A DNA stretch of 7,341 nucleotides from an uncultured Lachnospiraceae bacterium (GCA_902473545.1 CABRSG010000117.1:1-7341); one strand, 5' to 3'; positions 1 to 6,870 are shown, numbered from the stretch's first letter. Notes: generated from the sequence alone by a model not told the origin. Numbers and translations are program-made.

Positions 1-592
1 GAAGCCCAGATTGCGGCGACGGGACCGGATAACGAGGCGATGGGTGAAGCTCTGGCGGAGGAACTGCTGGCGGACTTGGGCGAAAGCCTTGACGGAAAAA
101 CTATCGGGATTTTTTCGGAGATGGACGGCTCGCAGGAGCTTAAGGAGCGGGCGGATGGTTTTACGCAGGCGATAGAGGGAACGGGCGCTGTCATCGACTG
201 GACAGCAGGCGCAGTTTCGCAGGAGGATGCAAAAAATATTCTGGCGGAGCAGGCGGCGGTTGATTTTGTGATCTGTCTGGACGATAGCAGTCTGGTGGCT
301 GCCGGAAAAGAGGCGGCAGCAGGAAATCTGCACGGCGCGCGTGTTTACGGAATCGGACATTCCACAGAGGCGGGTTACTATCTTTACCGGATGCCTGACG
401 GATCTGCCAACCGGCAGTCTGGTGGTGCCGGATGAATTTAACGTCGGGTACCAGAGCCTCACGGAGGTGGCGCGCAGGCTTGACAACCGGTTTTACAAGA
501 TGAAAAACGCGGTCATTTCCTACACGGTGCTTTACCGGGAAACGCTGTTTTCCAGGGAGAACCAGGAGCTTCTTTATACAATGAGCCAGTAA
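1..592 (+). pseudogene. Sugar-type periplasmic-binding-fold protein, 5' partial and frameshifted
   Basis: Reading frame 1 is open from the left edge to a TGA at 433-435. It encodes the second half of a type I periplasmic binding fold: the hinge-like ATGPDNEAMG at the edge, then GKTIGIFSEMDGSQE, a VDFVICLDDSSL strand and RVYGIGHSTEAGYYL. From about 380 the family-like sequence continues in frame 2 (SLVVPDEFNVGYQSLTEVA, ending LLYTMSQ at TAA 590-592). The join therefore lies within about 379-395, and one surplus base, or a 3n+1 insertion, explains it. The family (Peripla_BP_4/LacI-like) binds sugars outside the membrane, either for an ABC transporter or as an input to a sensor kinase. The next gene, an MglB-like protein, starts 14 bp after the stop, so the two look co-transcribed. 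The frameshift could be real decay, a sequencing error, or, less likely, programmed. The start lies outside the window. Family assignment is firm; pseudogene status is an inference. Confidence 0.7.
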
Positions 593-606
593 AAGAGGAA
601 GAGCAT

Positions 607-1656
607 ATGAGAAGGAAGAACGTTTATCTGGCAGGAATCGCAGCGGGAGCGGCGGCGCTTCTGCTGTGCGGCTGCAGCGCTTCAAAGGCGGACGAGAGAA
701 AACAGATTCAGGTCGGCGTTGCCTGTTATGACAAAAGCGATACGTTTATCAGCTCACTGATCGACTGCTACCGGGAGCAGCTTGGACAGTATCGGGAGGA
801 GGGGCTTTCTGTCACCGTGACCGTGATGGACGCCGCCGGTCAGCAGCGGACGCAGAACGACCAGATTAAAGAGCTGCTGGATGCCGGGTGCAATGTGCTC
901 TGTGTGAATCTGGTAGACAGGACAGATCCATCAGAGATCATCGACCTTGCAAGGGATCGCGATGTGCCGATCGTCTTTTTTAACCGGGAGCCGGTGGCGG
1001 AGGATATGTCGCAGTGGAGCAGGCTGTATTATGTGGGTGCCTATGCGGAACAGTCGGGCACTATGCAGGGCGAGCTGGCTGCGGAATATATAAAAGAAAA
1101 TGAGGACGTCGACCGCAACGGTGACGGGAAGATTCAGTATGCTGTGCTGGAGGGTGAGGCAGGGCACCAGGATGCGATCATCCGCACGGAGAACGCGGTG
1201 GACACGTTAAAGAAAAATGATATTCGCCTGGAAAAGCTCAGCTATGGCATTGCCAACTGGAGCCGCGCCCAGGCGCAGAACCGCATGACGCAGATGATCG
1301 GACAGTACCCGGATGAGATTGAGCTGGTGCTTGCCAACAACGACGACATGATCCTCGGCGCAATCGACGCCTATGAATCGCTGAACATCGCAGAGGAGAA
1401 AATACCGGTATTCTTTGGGATTGACGGAACAGATGTGGGACTGGAGGCGGTTTTGGACGGTAAAGTGGCGGGAACCGTATACAACGACAAGGAGGGACAG
1501 GCGCAGGCAATGGTAAAGCTGACCGTCGCCCTCATCACCGGCGAGGGGATGGATGAGATTGTTTTCGAGAACGAGCATTATATCTATCTGCCCTACGCGA
1601 AGGTCACAAAAGAAAATGCAGCCGATTATCAAAATACCCGCTTTCAGTATAAATAG
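607..1656 (+). CDS. mglB: Galactose/glucose-binding lipoprotein, MglB-like
   Basis: This 349-residue solute-binding lipoprotein captures galactose or glucose outside the cell for an Mgl-type ABC importer or sensor. Residues 1-23 form a lipoprotein signal: MRRKN, a hydrophobic stretch, and lipobox LCGC with Cys23 as the likely lipidated residue. Aligned from memory with E. coli MglB, the sugar contacts all seem present: Asp45, Phe47, Asn126 (VFFNREP), His187, Asp189, Arg193, Trp218, Asn245 (ANND), Asp273 (GIDG) and Asn293 (VYND). The calcium site is also present: loop DRNGDGKIQ (169-177), with Glu239 as the distant ligand. GAGGAAG lies just upstream of the ATG. The gene sits between a frameshifted binding protein and a hydrolase. 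No mglA or mglC follows, so the importer subunits must lie elsewhere, or the protein serves a sensory role. The gene symbol reflects family similarity, not demonstrated transport. Confidence 0.9.
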   Translation: MRRKNVYLAGIAAGAAALLLCGCSASKADERKQIQVGVACYDKSDTFISSLIDCYREQLGQYREEGLSVTVTVMDAAGQQRTQNDQIKELLDAGCNVLCVNLVDRTDPSEIIDLARDRDVPIVFFNREPVAEDMSQWSRLYYVGAYAEQSGTMQGELAAEYIKENEDVDRNGDGKIQYAVLEGEAGHQDAIIRTENAVDTLKKNDIRLEKLSYGIANWSRAQAQNRMTQMIGQYPDEIELVLANNDDMILGAIDAYESLNIAEEKIPVFFGIDGTDVGLEAVLDGKVAGTVYNDKEGQAQAMVKLTVALITGEGMDEIVFENEHYIYLPYAKVTKENAADYQNTRFQYK

Positions 1657-1664
1657 AAGGCATC

Positions 1665-1670
1665 AGGAGG
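1665..1670 (+). promoter_or_regulatory. Ribosome binding site setting the hydrolase start
   Basis: AGGAGG lies 5 nt before ATG 1676. The same frame is open further upstream to an ATG at 1553, but that start lies inside the mglB-like coding sequence and has no comparable site. Position 1676 is therefore taken as the start. Confidence 0.85.
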
Positions 1671-1675
1671 GAACT

Positions 1676-2656
1676 ATGGATAGTAGAAAACGAATAGGAA
1701 ATTTAGCAACGGCCGCGGCAGCAGCCGCAGGTTTTATGGCGCTCGGATGGTCGTTTTTTGATATGACGGTGCGCTGTAAAAAAGATCGGAAGCAGGTAAA
1801 GAAGCAATGGTTTTCCCTCACTCATGCAAAGATCAACCATCCGCGGCACAAGTTTGAAAAGGAATATGAGGAGGGCGTGGCGTGGTTTAAAGCGCAGCCG
1901 CTGCAGGATTGCTATATCCGCAGCCGGGATGGGCTGCGGCTTCATGCCAGCTATCTGCCTGCCGAAAATGCAGAGCGCATTGTTCTCCTGAGCCATGGAT
2001 ATAAGGGAAGCGGTTATGGGGATTTTGCATACACGGCACAGTTTCTCCATGAGCATCATTGCAGTCTGCTGCTCATCAACCAGCGGTGCTGCGGGGAGAG
2101 CGAGGGGGAATACATCACCTTCGGGGCAAAGGAGCAGCAGGATGTGCGGGACTGGACGTGGTACCTTGCGAAACGCAACAAAAACAAGCTCCCAATCTAT
2201 CTGTATGGGGAATCTATGGGAGCCTCGTCGATCCTGATGGCGTCCGGGCATCCGCTGCCGCGCGAGGTAAAGGGACTGATCGCGGACTGCGGATTCAGCT
2301 CCATGAAGAGACAGATACAGGACATGGCGGCAAACTGGTTCCATTTGAAATGGATAGGACTCCTGTTGCTTAGGCTTGAGCTTTTCTGTCGGATTTTTGC
2401 GGGCTTTTCCATGAAGGAGGCGGATACTACGGAGGCGCTGAAGGTAAATGCTTGTCCGGTGCTGTTTTTTCACGGCATGAAGGATACCTATGTAATGCCG
2501 GAAAACACCGTGCACAATTACTCTCTGTGCAGCGCGCCAAAGGAGCTTGTGCTGATGCCGGAGGCGCGTCACCTGTGCAGCGCTTATGAGGCGCCGGAGT
2601 TATACAGGAGCAAATTGCTGGAGTTTTTTCAGAAATATGATGGGACACCGGCCTAA
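1676..2656 (+). CDS. Membrane-anchored alpha/beta hydrolase
   Basis: This 326-residue serine hydrolase has the alpha/beta fold. Residues about 9-28 form an Ala-rich hydrophobic segment, probably a signal anchor. The hydrolase domain spans about 78-320. Visible landmarks are the oxyanion strand LLSHGYKGSG (104-113), NQRCCGESEG (135-144), the nucleophile elbow GESMG with Ser180, the acid Asp270 in FFHGMKD, and His299 in EARHL, so the catalytic triad is complete. The pattern fits the widespread Firmicutes family of N-terminally anchored hydrolases (YqkD-like or BAAT/dienelactone-hydrolase-like), whose substrates are mostly unknown. Its start is 19 bp after the mglB-like stop, so it is probably the last gene of that transcript, and a terminator follows 48 bp after its stop. 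I cannot name a substrate. A link to the acyl-amide operon downstream is possible but the terminators argue for a separate unit. Confidence 0.85.
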   Translation: MDSRKRIGNLATAAAAAAGFMALGWSFFDMTVRCKKDRKQVKKQWFSLTHAKINHPRHKFEKEYEEGVAWFKAQPLQDCYIRSRDGLRLHASYLPAENAERIVLLSHGYKGSGYGDFAYTAQFLHEHHCSLLLINQRCCGESEGEYITFGAKEQQDVRDWTWYLAKRNKNKLPIYLYGESMGASSILMASGHPLPREVKGLIADCGFSSMKRQIQDMAANWFHLKWIGLLLLRLELFCRIFAGFSMKEADTTEALKVNACPVLFFHGMKDTYVMPENTVHNYSLCSAPKELVLMPEARHLCSAYEAPELYRSKLLEFFQKYDGTPA

Positions 2657-2704
2657 AGTAAAAGGATGACAGTAAGGAAATATCTGCAAAGCATATCGTA
2701 AAGG

Positions 2705-2731
2705 ACAGCCAGGCAATGCTGGCTGTTTTTT
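2705..2731 (+). terminator. Intrinsic terminator after the hydrolase
   Basis: ACAGCCAG (2705-2712) and CTGGCTGT (2719-2726) form a perfect 8-bp stem with a 6-nt loop, followed by six T (2726-2731). This is a classic Rho-independent terminator ending the binding-protein/hydrolase transcript. Confidence 0.9.
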
Positions 2732-2748
2732 GTTGCCATGCATACGAC

Positions 2749-2772
2749 AAAAACGTCCGGTGGACGTTTTTT
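2749..2772. terminator. Second hairpin, possibly a bidirectional terminator
   Basis: AAAAACGTCC (2749-2758) pairs perfectly with GGACGTTTTT (2762-2771) across a GGT loop. The stem has a T run on the 3' side in both orientations, so it could stop transcription either way. Its right arm can instead pair with a second AAAAACGTC at 2881-2889, so it may be part of the larger folded element rather than a plain terminator. Confidence 0.55.
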
Positions 2773-2895
2773 AGTTTCCGCGAGCAACGAGCCAGGCGGA
2801 TGTGCCCGCACATCCATTTGGCGACTGCCATGTATCCGAAGGGAGCTGTCGTCGGCAGGTCCTGCGGGTTTGACGTCAGGAAAAACGTCTCGGAC
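2755..2895. other. Folded intergenic element with terminal inverted repeat (structured RNA or repeat element)
   Basis: The ends of this stretch are complementary. GTCCG (2755-2759) pairs with CGGAC (2891-2895), and GACGTTTTT (2763-2771) pairs with AAAAACGTC (2881-2889): 14 pairs interrupted by a 3-nt/1-nt internal loop. Two directly adjacent hairpins lie inside. GCCA/TGGC plus GGATGTGC/GCACATCC spans 2791-2822. GACTGCC with GGCAGGTC (one bulged G) spans 2823-2861. The result is a branched fold closed by a long stem. It could be a non-coding RNA, a leader for the downstream operon, or a small non-autonomous repeat of the MITE/REP kind. I do not recognise a named RNA family, and no convincing protein is encoded. 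Strand cannot be decided. Confidence 0.5.
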
Positions 2896-2992
2896 AATTT
2901 CACGTAAACTGTTTGTTAAATCCCCGAGGGGGTAGAAATTAAAAATAAAATGTGTTAAGTTCTCTGTCGAAGATGAAAACAGGAGGTAACAC
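2896..2992 (+). promoter_or_regulatory. A/T-rich leader of the condensation operon with dyads
   Basis: This stretch should hold the promoter of the three-gene operon. A -10-like TAAAAT lies at 2946-2951, but no good -35 stands 16-18 bp upstream, so the promoter is uncertain. Two symmetric features frame it: CCCC-GA-GGGG at 2922-2931, and the 8-of-9 inverted repeat AGAAATTAA (2934-2942) / TTAAGTTCT (2955-2963) around the TAAAAT. Either could be a regulator site. AGGAGG at 2981-2986 is the ribosome binding site for the ATG at 2993. Confidence 0.35.
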
Positions 2993-4378
2993 ATGAGAGA
3001 ATATTATCCATTAACAGCAGCGCAGAAGATGCATCACAACTGGATTCAGAAGTATCAGACACAGCAGGTGTCGGGTGTGAGCGTGGTGGCGTCCCTGCAG
3101 TCGCCGCTGGATTTTGGACTTCTGAAAAAATGTATACAGCTAGAGATAGAGCGTTACGGGTGTATGCGCATCCGTTTTACAAAGCCGGATAAGAAGGGCG
3201 AAGTGAAGCAGTATATTGTGGATCAGGATACAAGAGATATCCCGCTGAAGGATCTGTCCGGTATGAGTATGGAGCAGGCAGATGCACTGATGCAGCAGTG
3301 GGCTTACGAAACCTTTGACGGCGACGATATTCCGCTTTGCGATGTGACGATGCTGCACCTGCCGGAGGGGTACAACGGATTTTTTATCCACATGGACCAT
3401 CGACTGATCGATTCCTGCGGTCTGGTTGTAATGATCAATGATCTGATGCAGCTTTACACACATTACCGGTTCGGTGCGGCGTATCCGCAGGATCTGGCGG
3501 ATTTTGAAACTGTGCTGGAAAAGGACTTAAAGAGAGCAAACAACGAGAAGCGGTTTGCAAAGGATAAAAAATTCTGGGACGATCAGCTTAATGCACTGGG
3601 AGAGCCGCTGTATTCCGATATCCAGGGAACTTCCGTTCTGGAGGCGGCAAGAAAAAAGCATAAAAACCCGATGCTGCGGGCGGCGGATATTGAATTGAAA
3701 AATCTGTTTGTGGAGGTGAAGGATTATCAGCTAGAGCCGGAGCCGACGAAGAATCTGATCGATTTTTGCATGAACCATCAGCTTTCCATGACAAATCTCT
3801 TATTGCTTGGTATCCGTACGTATCTGTCGAAGGTGAATAACGGGCAGGAGGACATCACGATTGAAAACTTTATCTCCAGACGTTCCACACACGATGAATG
3901 GACGTCGGGCGGCAGCCGCACGATTATGTTCCCATGCCGGACGGTGATCAGCCCGGAGACGGATATTCTGTCGGCGGCGTATGAGATCCAGAATGTGCAA
4001 AACCGCATTTATATGCACAGCAATTACGATCCTGCGCTGATTGAGGAGGAAATGCGCAGAAGATATCACACACCGGAAAATACAACGTATGAAAGCTGTT
4101 ACCTTACGTACCAGCCGATGCCGGTGCAGGTGGATAACCCGCATCTTGCGGGGATCGGGCAGCATGCAAAATGGTTTGCAAACGGCGCGGCGACGAAGAA
4201 GATGTATCTGACCGTGTCACACACTGCGAACGGCGGCATGAACTTCTCTTATCATTATCAGACAGCGCAGCTTGAGGAGCATGATATGGAGCTTCTGTAT
4301 TATTATATGATGCGTATTCTGTTCAAGGGTATTGCCGAGCCGGACATGAGTATCGGAGAAATCATGGAGCAGGTGTAA
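2993..4378 (+). CDS. Free-standing condensation-domain protein (probable N-acyl amide synthase)
   Basis: This 461-residue protein has the size and landmarks of a single nonribosomal peptide synthetase condensation domain. It opens with YYPLTAAQKMHH, like the usual C-domain start (PLT.AQ..). At 131-143 it carries FIHMDHRLIDSCG, which corresponds to the HHxxxDG core. The catalytic second His (His136) and the structural Asp (Asp140) are kept, but the first His is Asp135 and the Gly is Ser141. The C-terminal half has the acceptor-lobe style NFISRRS and MNFSYHY strands. These domains join a carrier-bound acyl group to an amine nucleophile. The next two genes supply a carrier and a ligase, so this protein probably transfers the loaded acyl group to a small amine or amino acid. 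AGGAGG stands 6 nt before the ATG. A chalcone-like or acyltransferase relative (PapA/WES type) is an alternative, since those share the fold. The substrate is unknown. Confidence 0.8.
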   Translation: MREYYPLTAAQKMHHNWIQKYQTQQVSGVSVVASLQSPLDFGLLKKCIQLEIERYGCMRIRFTKPDKKGEVKQYIVDQDTRDIPLKDLSGMSMEQADALMQQWAYETFDGDDIPLCDVTMLHLPEGYNGFFIHMDHRLIDSCGLVVMINDLMQLYTHYRFGAAYPQDLADFETVLEKDLKRANNEKRFAKDKKFWDDQLNALGEPLYSDIQGTSVLEAARKKHKNPMLRAADIELKNLFVEVKDYQLEPEPTKNLIDFCMNHQLSMTNLLLLGIRTYLSKVNNGQEDITIENFISRRSTHDEWTSGGSRTIMFPCRTVISPETDILSAAYEIQNVQNRIYMHSNYDPALIEEEMRRRYHTPENTTYESCYLTYQPMPVQVDNPHLAGIGQHAKWFANGAATKKMYLTVSHTANGGMNFSYHYQTAQLEEHDMELLYYYMMRILFKGIAEPDMSIGEIMEQV

Positions 4379-4451
4379 ATGATAACGCGGCTGCAGGAAA
4401 CGAGGACAAGATGCAGAAAGATGTATGGAAAATATTGATTTTTTAGTATAT

Positions 4452-4457
4452 GGAGGA
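4452..4457 (+). promoter_or_regulatory. Ribosome binding site setting the carrier-protein start
   Basis: GGAGGA lies 7 nt before ATG 4465. An in-frame ATG at 4450 overlaps this site and has no site of its own, so 4465 is preferred as the start. Confidence 0.8.
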
Positions 4458-4464
4458 AGAAACT

Positions 4465-4701
4465 ATGACACAGGAAATGCAATTTAAAACTATCGCCGCG
4501 CAGTATTGCAGCGTAAAACCGGAGGACATGACAGGTGATATGAGATTCCGCGAGGATCTGGGATTCAGCTCCCTTGATTTTATGTCCTTCCTCGGAGAGC
4601 TGGAGGATACCTTCGACGTGGAGCTGGAGGAGGAAGAGGTTGCACAGGTTCTGACGGTTGCAGAGGCACTTGCTCTGCTGGAGAGATTGCAGGAGGAATA
4701 A
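4465..4701 (+). CDS. Acyl/peptidyl carrier protein
   Basis: This 78-residue acidic, helical protein is of typical carrier-protein length. The 4'-phosphopantetheine site is in REDLGFSSLDFMSFLGELED: Ser36 in SSLD, with the common DSL aspartate replaced by Ser35. The downstream helix II (LDFMSFLGELEDTFDVEL) and acidic C-terminal helix match the family. The protein should carry the acyl chain as a thioester between the ligase and the condensation protein. It begins 86 bp after the condensation gene and ends 4 bp before the ligase ATG, so the three are almost certainly one operon. It needs a phosphopantetheinyl transferase, and none is in the window. It is unlikely to be the housekeeping fatty-acid AcpP, given its position and divergent motif. 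A DltC-like role is conceivable but no DltB partner is present. Confidence 0.9.
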   Translation: MTQEMQFKTIAAQYCSVKPEDMTGDMRFREDLGFSSLDFMSFLGELEDTFDVELEEEEVAQVLTVAEALALLERLQEE

Positions 4702-4705
4702 AGAG

Positions 4706-6253
4706 ATGCTGATTCGTAATATTCTGAAAGAGAGCGGAAGAAATTATGCGGATATTCCGGCGATAAAATGGCTGAAAAAGAAGGAAATACAGGAGATAAA
4801 TTACCGCGCACTGCTGGAGAATGTGACGGCGGTAAGGAAGGGACTGCTTGCGGAAGGCTTTTCGGGAAAGCATATTGCGCTGATCGGAAGCAGCTCTGCG
4901 GAGTGGGTGGAGAGCTACCTGGGAATTATTACCGGAAGCACGGTTGCTGTGCCGCTGGATGTGAATCTTCCGGGCGAGGATCTGATCGATCTTCTTAACC
5001 GTTCCGACGCGGCGGGCTTGTTTCTGAGTCCGAAGCAGAAGGGACTTCTGGAGCAGATTCGGGAAAAATGTCCGAAGCTTCAGAAAATCTGGATGCTGGA
5101 GGATGCGGAAGCATCGCAGACTGACAGCGCGGCGATCTTCAGCCTGGCGGATTTAAAAGCAGCTGGCGCGGACAGTATGGCGGACGCCAACAGACCGGAC
5201 CCGGAGGGAATCGCGACGATTATTTTCACCTCCGGAACGACCGGAAAGAGTAAGGGCGTCATGCTGACACAGAAAAATCTGGCGGAGAATGTGAAGGCGG
5301 TGCAGTATACCGCAAAACCTGGCAGCGTGCTGCTGAGCGTGCTCCCGATCCATCACGCGTTCTGCCTGGTGATGGACTGGCTGAAGGGATTTTCGCTTGG
5401 CACGACCGTATGCATCAATGATTCGCTTCTGCATATGGTGAAAAATATGGGCGTATTCCAGCCGGAGGTCATGCTGATGGTTCCGCTGATGGTGGAGACG
5501 ATTTACAAAAGACTTGCCGCGGCGGACGCTTCCATTCCGAAGCAGATGGTCGCAAATGCTGTATTTGGAGGAAGGCTGCACACCATTTTCACAGGCGGCG
5601 CGCATCTCGATCCGTATTATATTGAGAAATTTGATGAGTACGGCGTGGCTGTTCTGGAGGGCTACGGCATGTCGGAGTGTTCCCCGGTCATCAGCTCAAA
5701 TACGCCGGAGGCTCATAAAGACGGCTCCGTTGGCAGACCGCTGCCGAATGTCGAGATCGCGTTTGACAATGGAGAAATTCTGGTGCGCGGAAGCAGTGTG
5801 ATGAAGGGCTATTATCAGATGCCGCAGGAGACGGCGGATACCTTAAGGGACGGCTGGCTCCACACGGGCGACAAGGGCTATCTTGACGAGGACGGTTTCT
5901 TGTATATTAACGGGCGCGTCAAGAATCTGATCATTCTCTCCAACGGAGAAAATATTTCGCCGGAGGAAATTGAGAATAAGCTGGCGCTCGGCGCTCTGGT
6001 GGGCGAAGTGGTTGTAACCGGCGAAAATAACGGGCTTACGGCAAGGATTTTCCCGGATCCGGATGTGGCGGCAGCGAAGGAGCTGGATGCGCAGGCAATT
6101 CAGGCGGAACTGCAGGCATTTATAGATCAGTACAATAAGACGCAGCCGACCTACCGTCAGATTACCGGGCTGGTTGTGCGGAAAAATCCGTTTATCAAGA
6201 GCGCCACAAGAAAAATCAGGCGGCAGGAGGTCTTGATTGACGAGCCGTGCTAA
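4706..6253 (+). CDS. AMP-forming acyl ligase (fatty acyl-AMP/ACP ligase type)
   Basis: This 515-residue adenylate-forming enzyme activates a carboxylic acid with ATP and should load it onto the neighbouring carrier protein. Core motifs in order: P-loop-like FTSGTTGKSKGVML (174-187), LPIHHAF (213-219), GYGMSECSP (319-327), GWLHTGDKGYLDEDG (383-397), GRVKNLIILSNGENISPEE (403-421), and the C-terminal catalytic Lys503 in ATRKIRR. The ordering and the HHAF/GYGMSECSP style resemble long-chain fatty acid ligases rather than amino-acid-selecting A domains, so a fatty acid substrate is likely. Whether the acceptor is the carrier or CoA cannot be seen. The chosen ATG follows AGGAGG (4691-4696) located inside the end of the carrier gene, which suggests translational coupling. 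An upstream in-frame ATG at 4658 lies inside that gene and is rejected. The stop overlaps the convergent regulator's stop by 4 bp. Confidence 0.9.
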   Translation: MLIRNILKESGRNYADIPAIKWLKKKEIQEINYRALLENVTAVRKGLLAEGFSGKHIALIGSSSAEWVESYLGIITGSTVAVPLDVNLPGEDLIDLLNRSDAAGLFLSPKQKGLLEQIREKCPKLQKIWMLEDAEASQTDSAAIFSLADLKAAGADSMADANRPDPEGIATIIFTSGTTGKSKGVMLTQKNLAENVKAVQYTAKPGSVLLSVLPIHHAFCLVMDWLKGFSLGTTVCINDSLLHMVKNMGVFQPEVMLMVPLMVETIYKRLAAADASIPKQMVANAVFGGRLHTIFTGGAHLDPYYIEKFDEYGVAVLEGYGMSECSPVISSNTPEAHKDGSVGRPLPNVEIAFDNGEILVRGSSVMKGYYQMPQETADTLRDGWLHTGDKGYLDEDGFLYINGRVKNLIILSNGENISPEEIENKLALGALVGEVVVTGENNGLTARIFPDPDVAAAKELDAQAIQAELQAFIDQYNKTQPTYRQITGLVVRKNPFIKSATRKIRRQEVLIDEPC

Positions 6254-6852
6254 GACATAAACGGCAGCATCCCGCCCACGAAGGCGTGCGTGAGGATATC
6301 TGCGATCGTTTCCGGCGAGCTGCGGAAATCCTCCATGATCCATTTGTGCAGTACACCGATGGTACTGCCGATCGCGCAGGCGATCATATAGGCAAATTCT
6401 TCTTTACTGCTGTGCGAAGGTGCGGTGGTGCGGGTGATATTTGTCACATATTGATGAAACATGGTCAGAGTTTTCTCAAAAAATCCGTCCCCCTGCGGGT
6501 TACATAAAAGATTCGCCAGAAACGGATTGGTCTTTGTGTAATTGCAGACGGTAAGAAAAAAAGATTTACACATATCATAGTCATTCTTCGGGTGAAAAGT
6601 CTCCATGAGGGAAAAAATATCATGGATAGTCTTATCCTCGATAGCGTTAATCAGAGCCGGAATATTTTCGTAGTGATTGTAAAAGGTGCTGCGGACAATT
6701 CCGGCTCGTTTTATCACATCCGATACCGTGATCTTATCCAGTTCCTTTTCTTTTAAAAGTAAAAAGAAAGCGTCGTAGATCGCTTCGTCAGCGACGGAAT
6801 AGCGCTCATCAGATTTTCCATCAAATTGTGTATCCTGTATTTCGTAATTCAT
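6250..6852 (-). CDS. TetR/AcrR-family transcriptional regulator
   Basis: This 200-residue one-component regulator has its DNA-binding helix-turn-helix near residues 40-61 (ITVSDVIKRAGIVRSTFYNHY), a typical TetR pattern with helix 3 ending in TFYNHY. The rest is helical ligand-binding domain (about 75-200) of the type often annotated TetR C-terminal in Firmicutes. No ligand can be inferred. AGGAGA stands 5 nt before the ATG. The gene is convergent with the ligase and divergent from the symporter, so it is placed to control either. A dyad at 6871-6889 directly below its own -10 would suit autorepression. TetR proteins usually respond to small hydrophobic molecules, which would fit an acyl amide or fatty acid effector, but that is inference only. 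Confidence 0.9.
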   Translation of the reverse strand: MNYEIQDTQFDGKSDERYSVADEAIYDAFFLLLKEKELDKITVSDVIKRAGIVRSTFYNHYENIPALINAIEDKTIHDIFSLMETFHPKNDYDMCKSFFLTVCNYTKTNPFLANLLCNPQGDGFFEKTLTMFHQYVTNITRTTAPSHSSKEEFAYMIACAIGSTIGVLHKWIMEDFRSSPETIADILTHAFVGGMLPFMS

Positions 6853-6870
6853 AAGGTTCTCCTGTGGGGA

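Noticed and set aside
191..685. Antisense open frame (- strand) over the binding-protein genes
   Set aside because: Its sequence is low-complexity, rich in Pro and Arg, with no family features. It overlaps two well-supported coding regions on the other strand.
1703..2572. Long antisense open frame (289 codons, - strand) across the hydrolase gene
   Set aside because: It lies opposite a gene with a complete catalytic triad, has no recognisable family motifs and no ribosome binding site. It is a by-product of the codon bias of the real gene.
2749..2889. Repeated AAAAACGTC as a possible CRISPR-like or att repeat
   Set aside because: There are only two 9-bp copies, with no spacer array, integrase or tRNA nearby. 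Their role as alternative pairing partners of the same 9-mer is the better explanation.
2653..2994. Open frames on both strands in the gap between hydrolase and condensation gene
   Set aside because: They run through the terminator and hairpins, lack good ribosome binding sites and show no protein family motif. The region is better explained as terminators plus a folded element.
4379..4438. 19-codon frame starting right after the condensation gene stop
   Set aside because: It has no ribosome binding site of its own beyond possible stop-start coupling, and the peptide has no recognisable feature.
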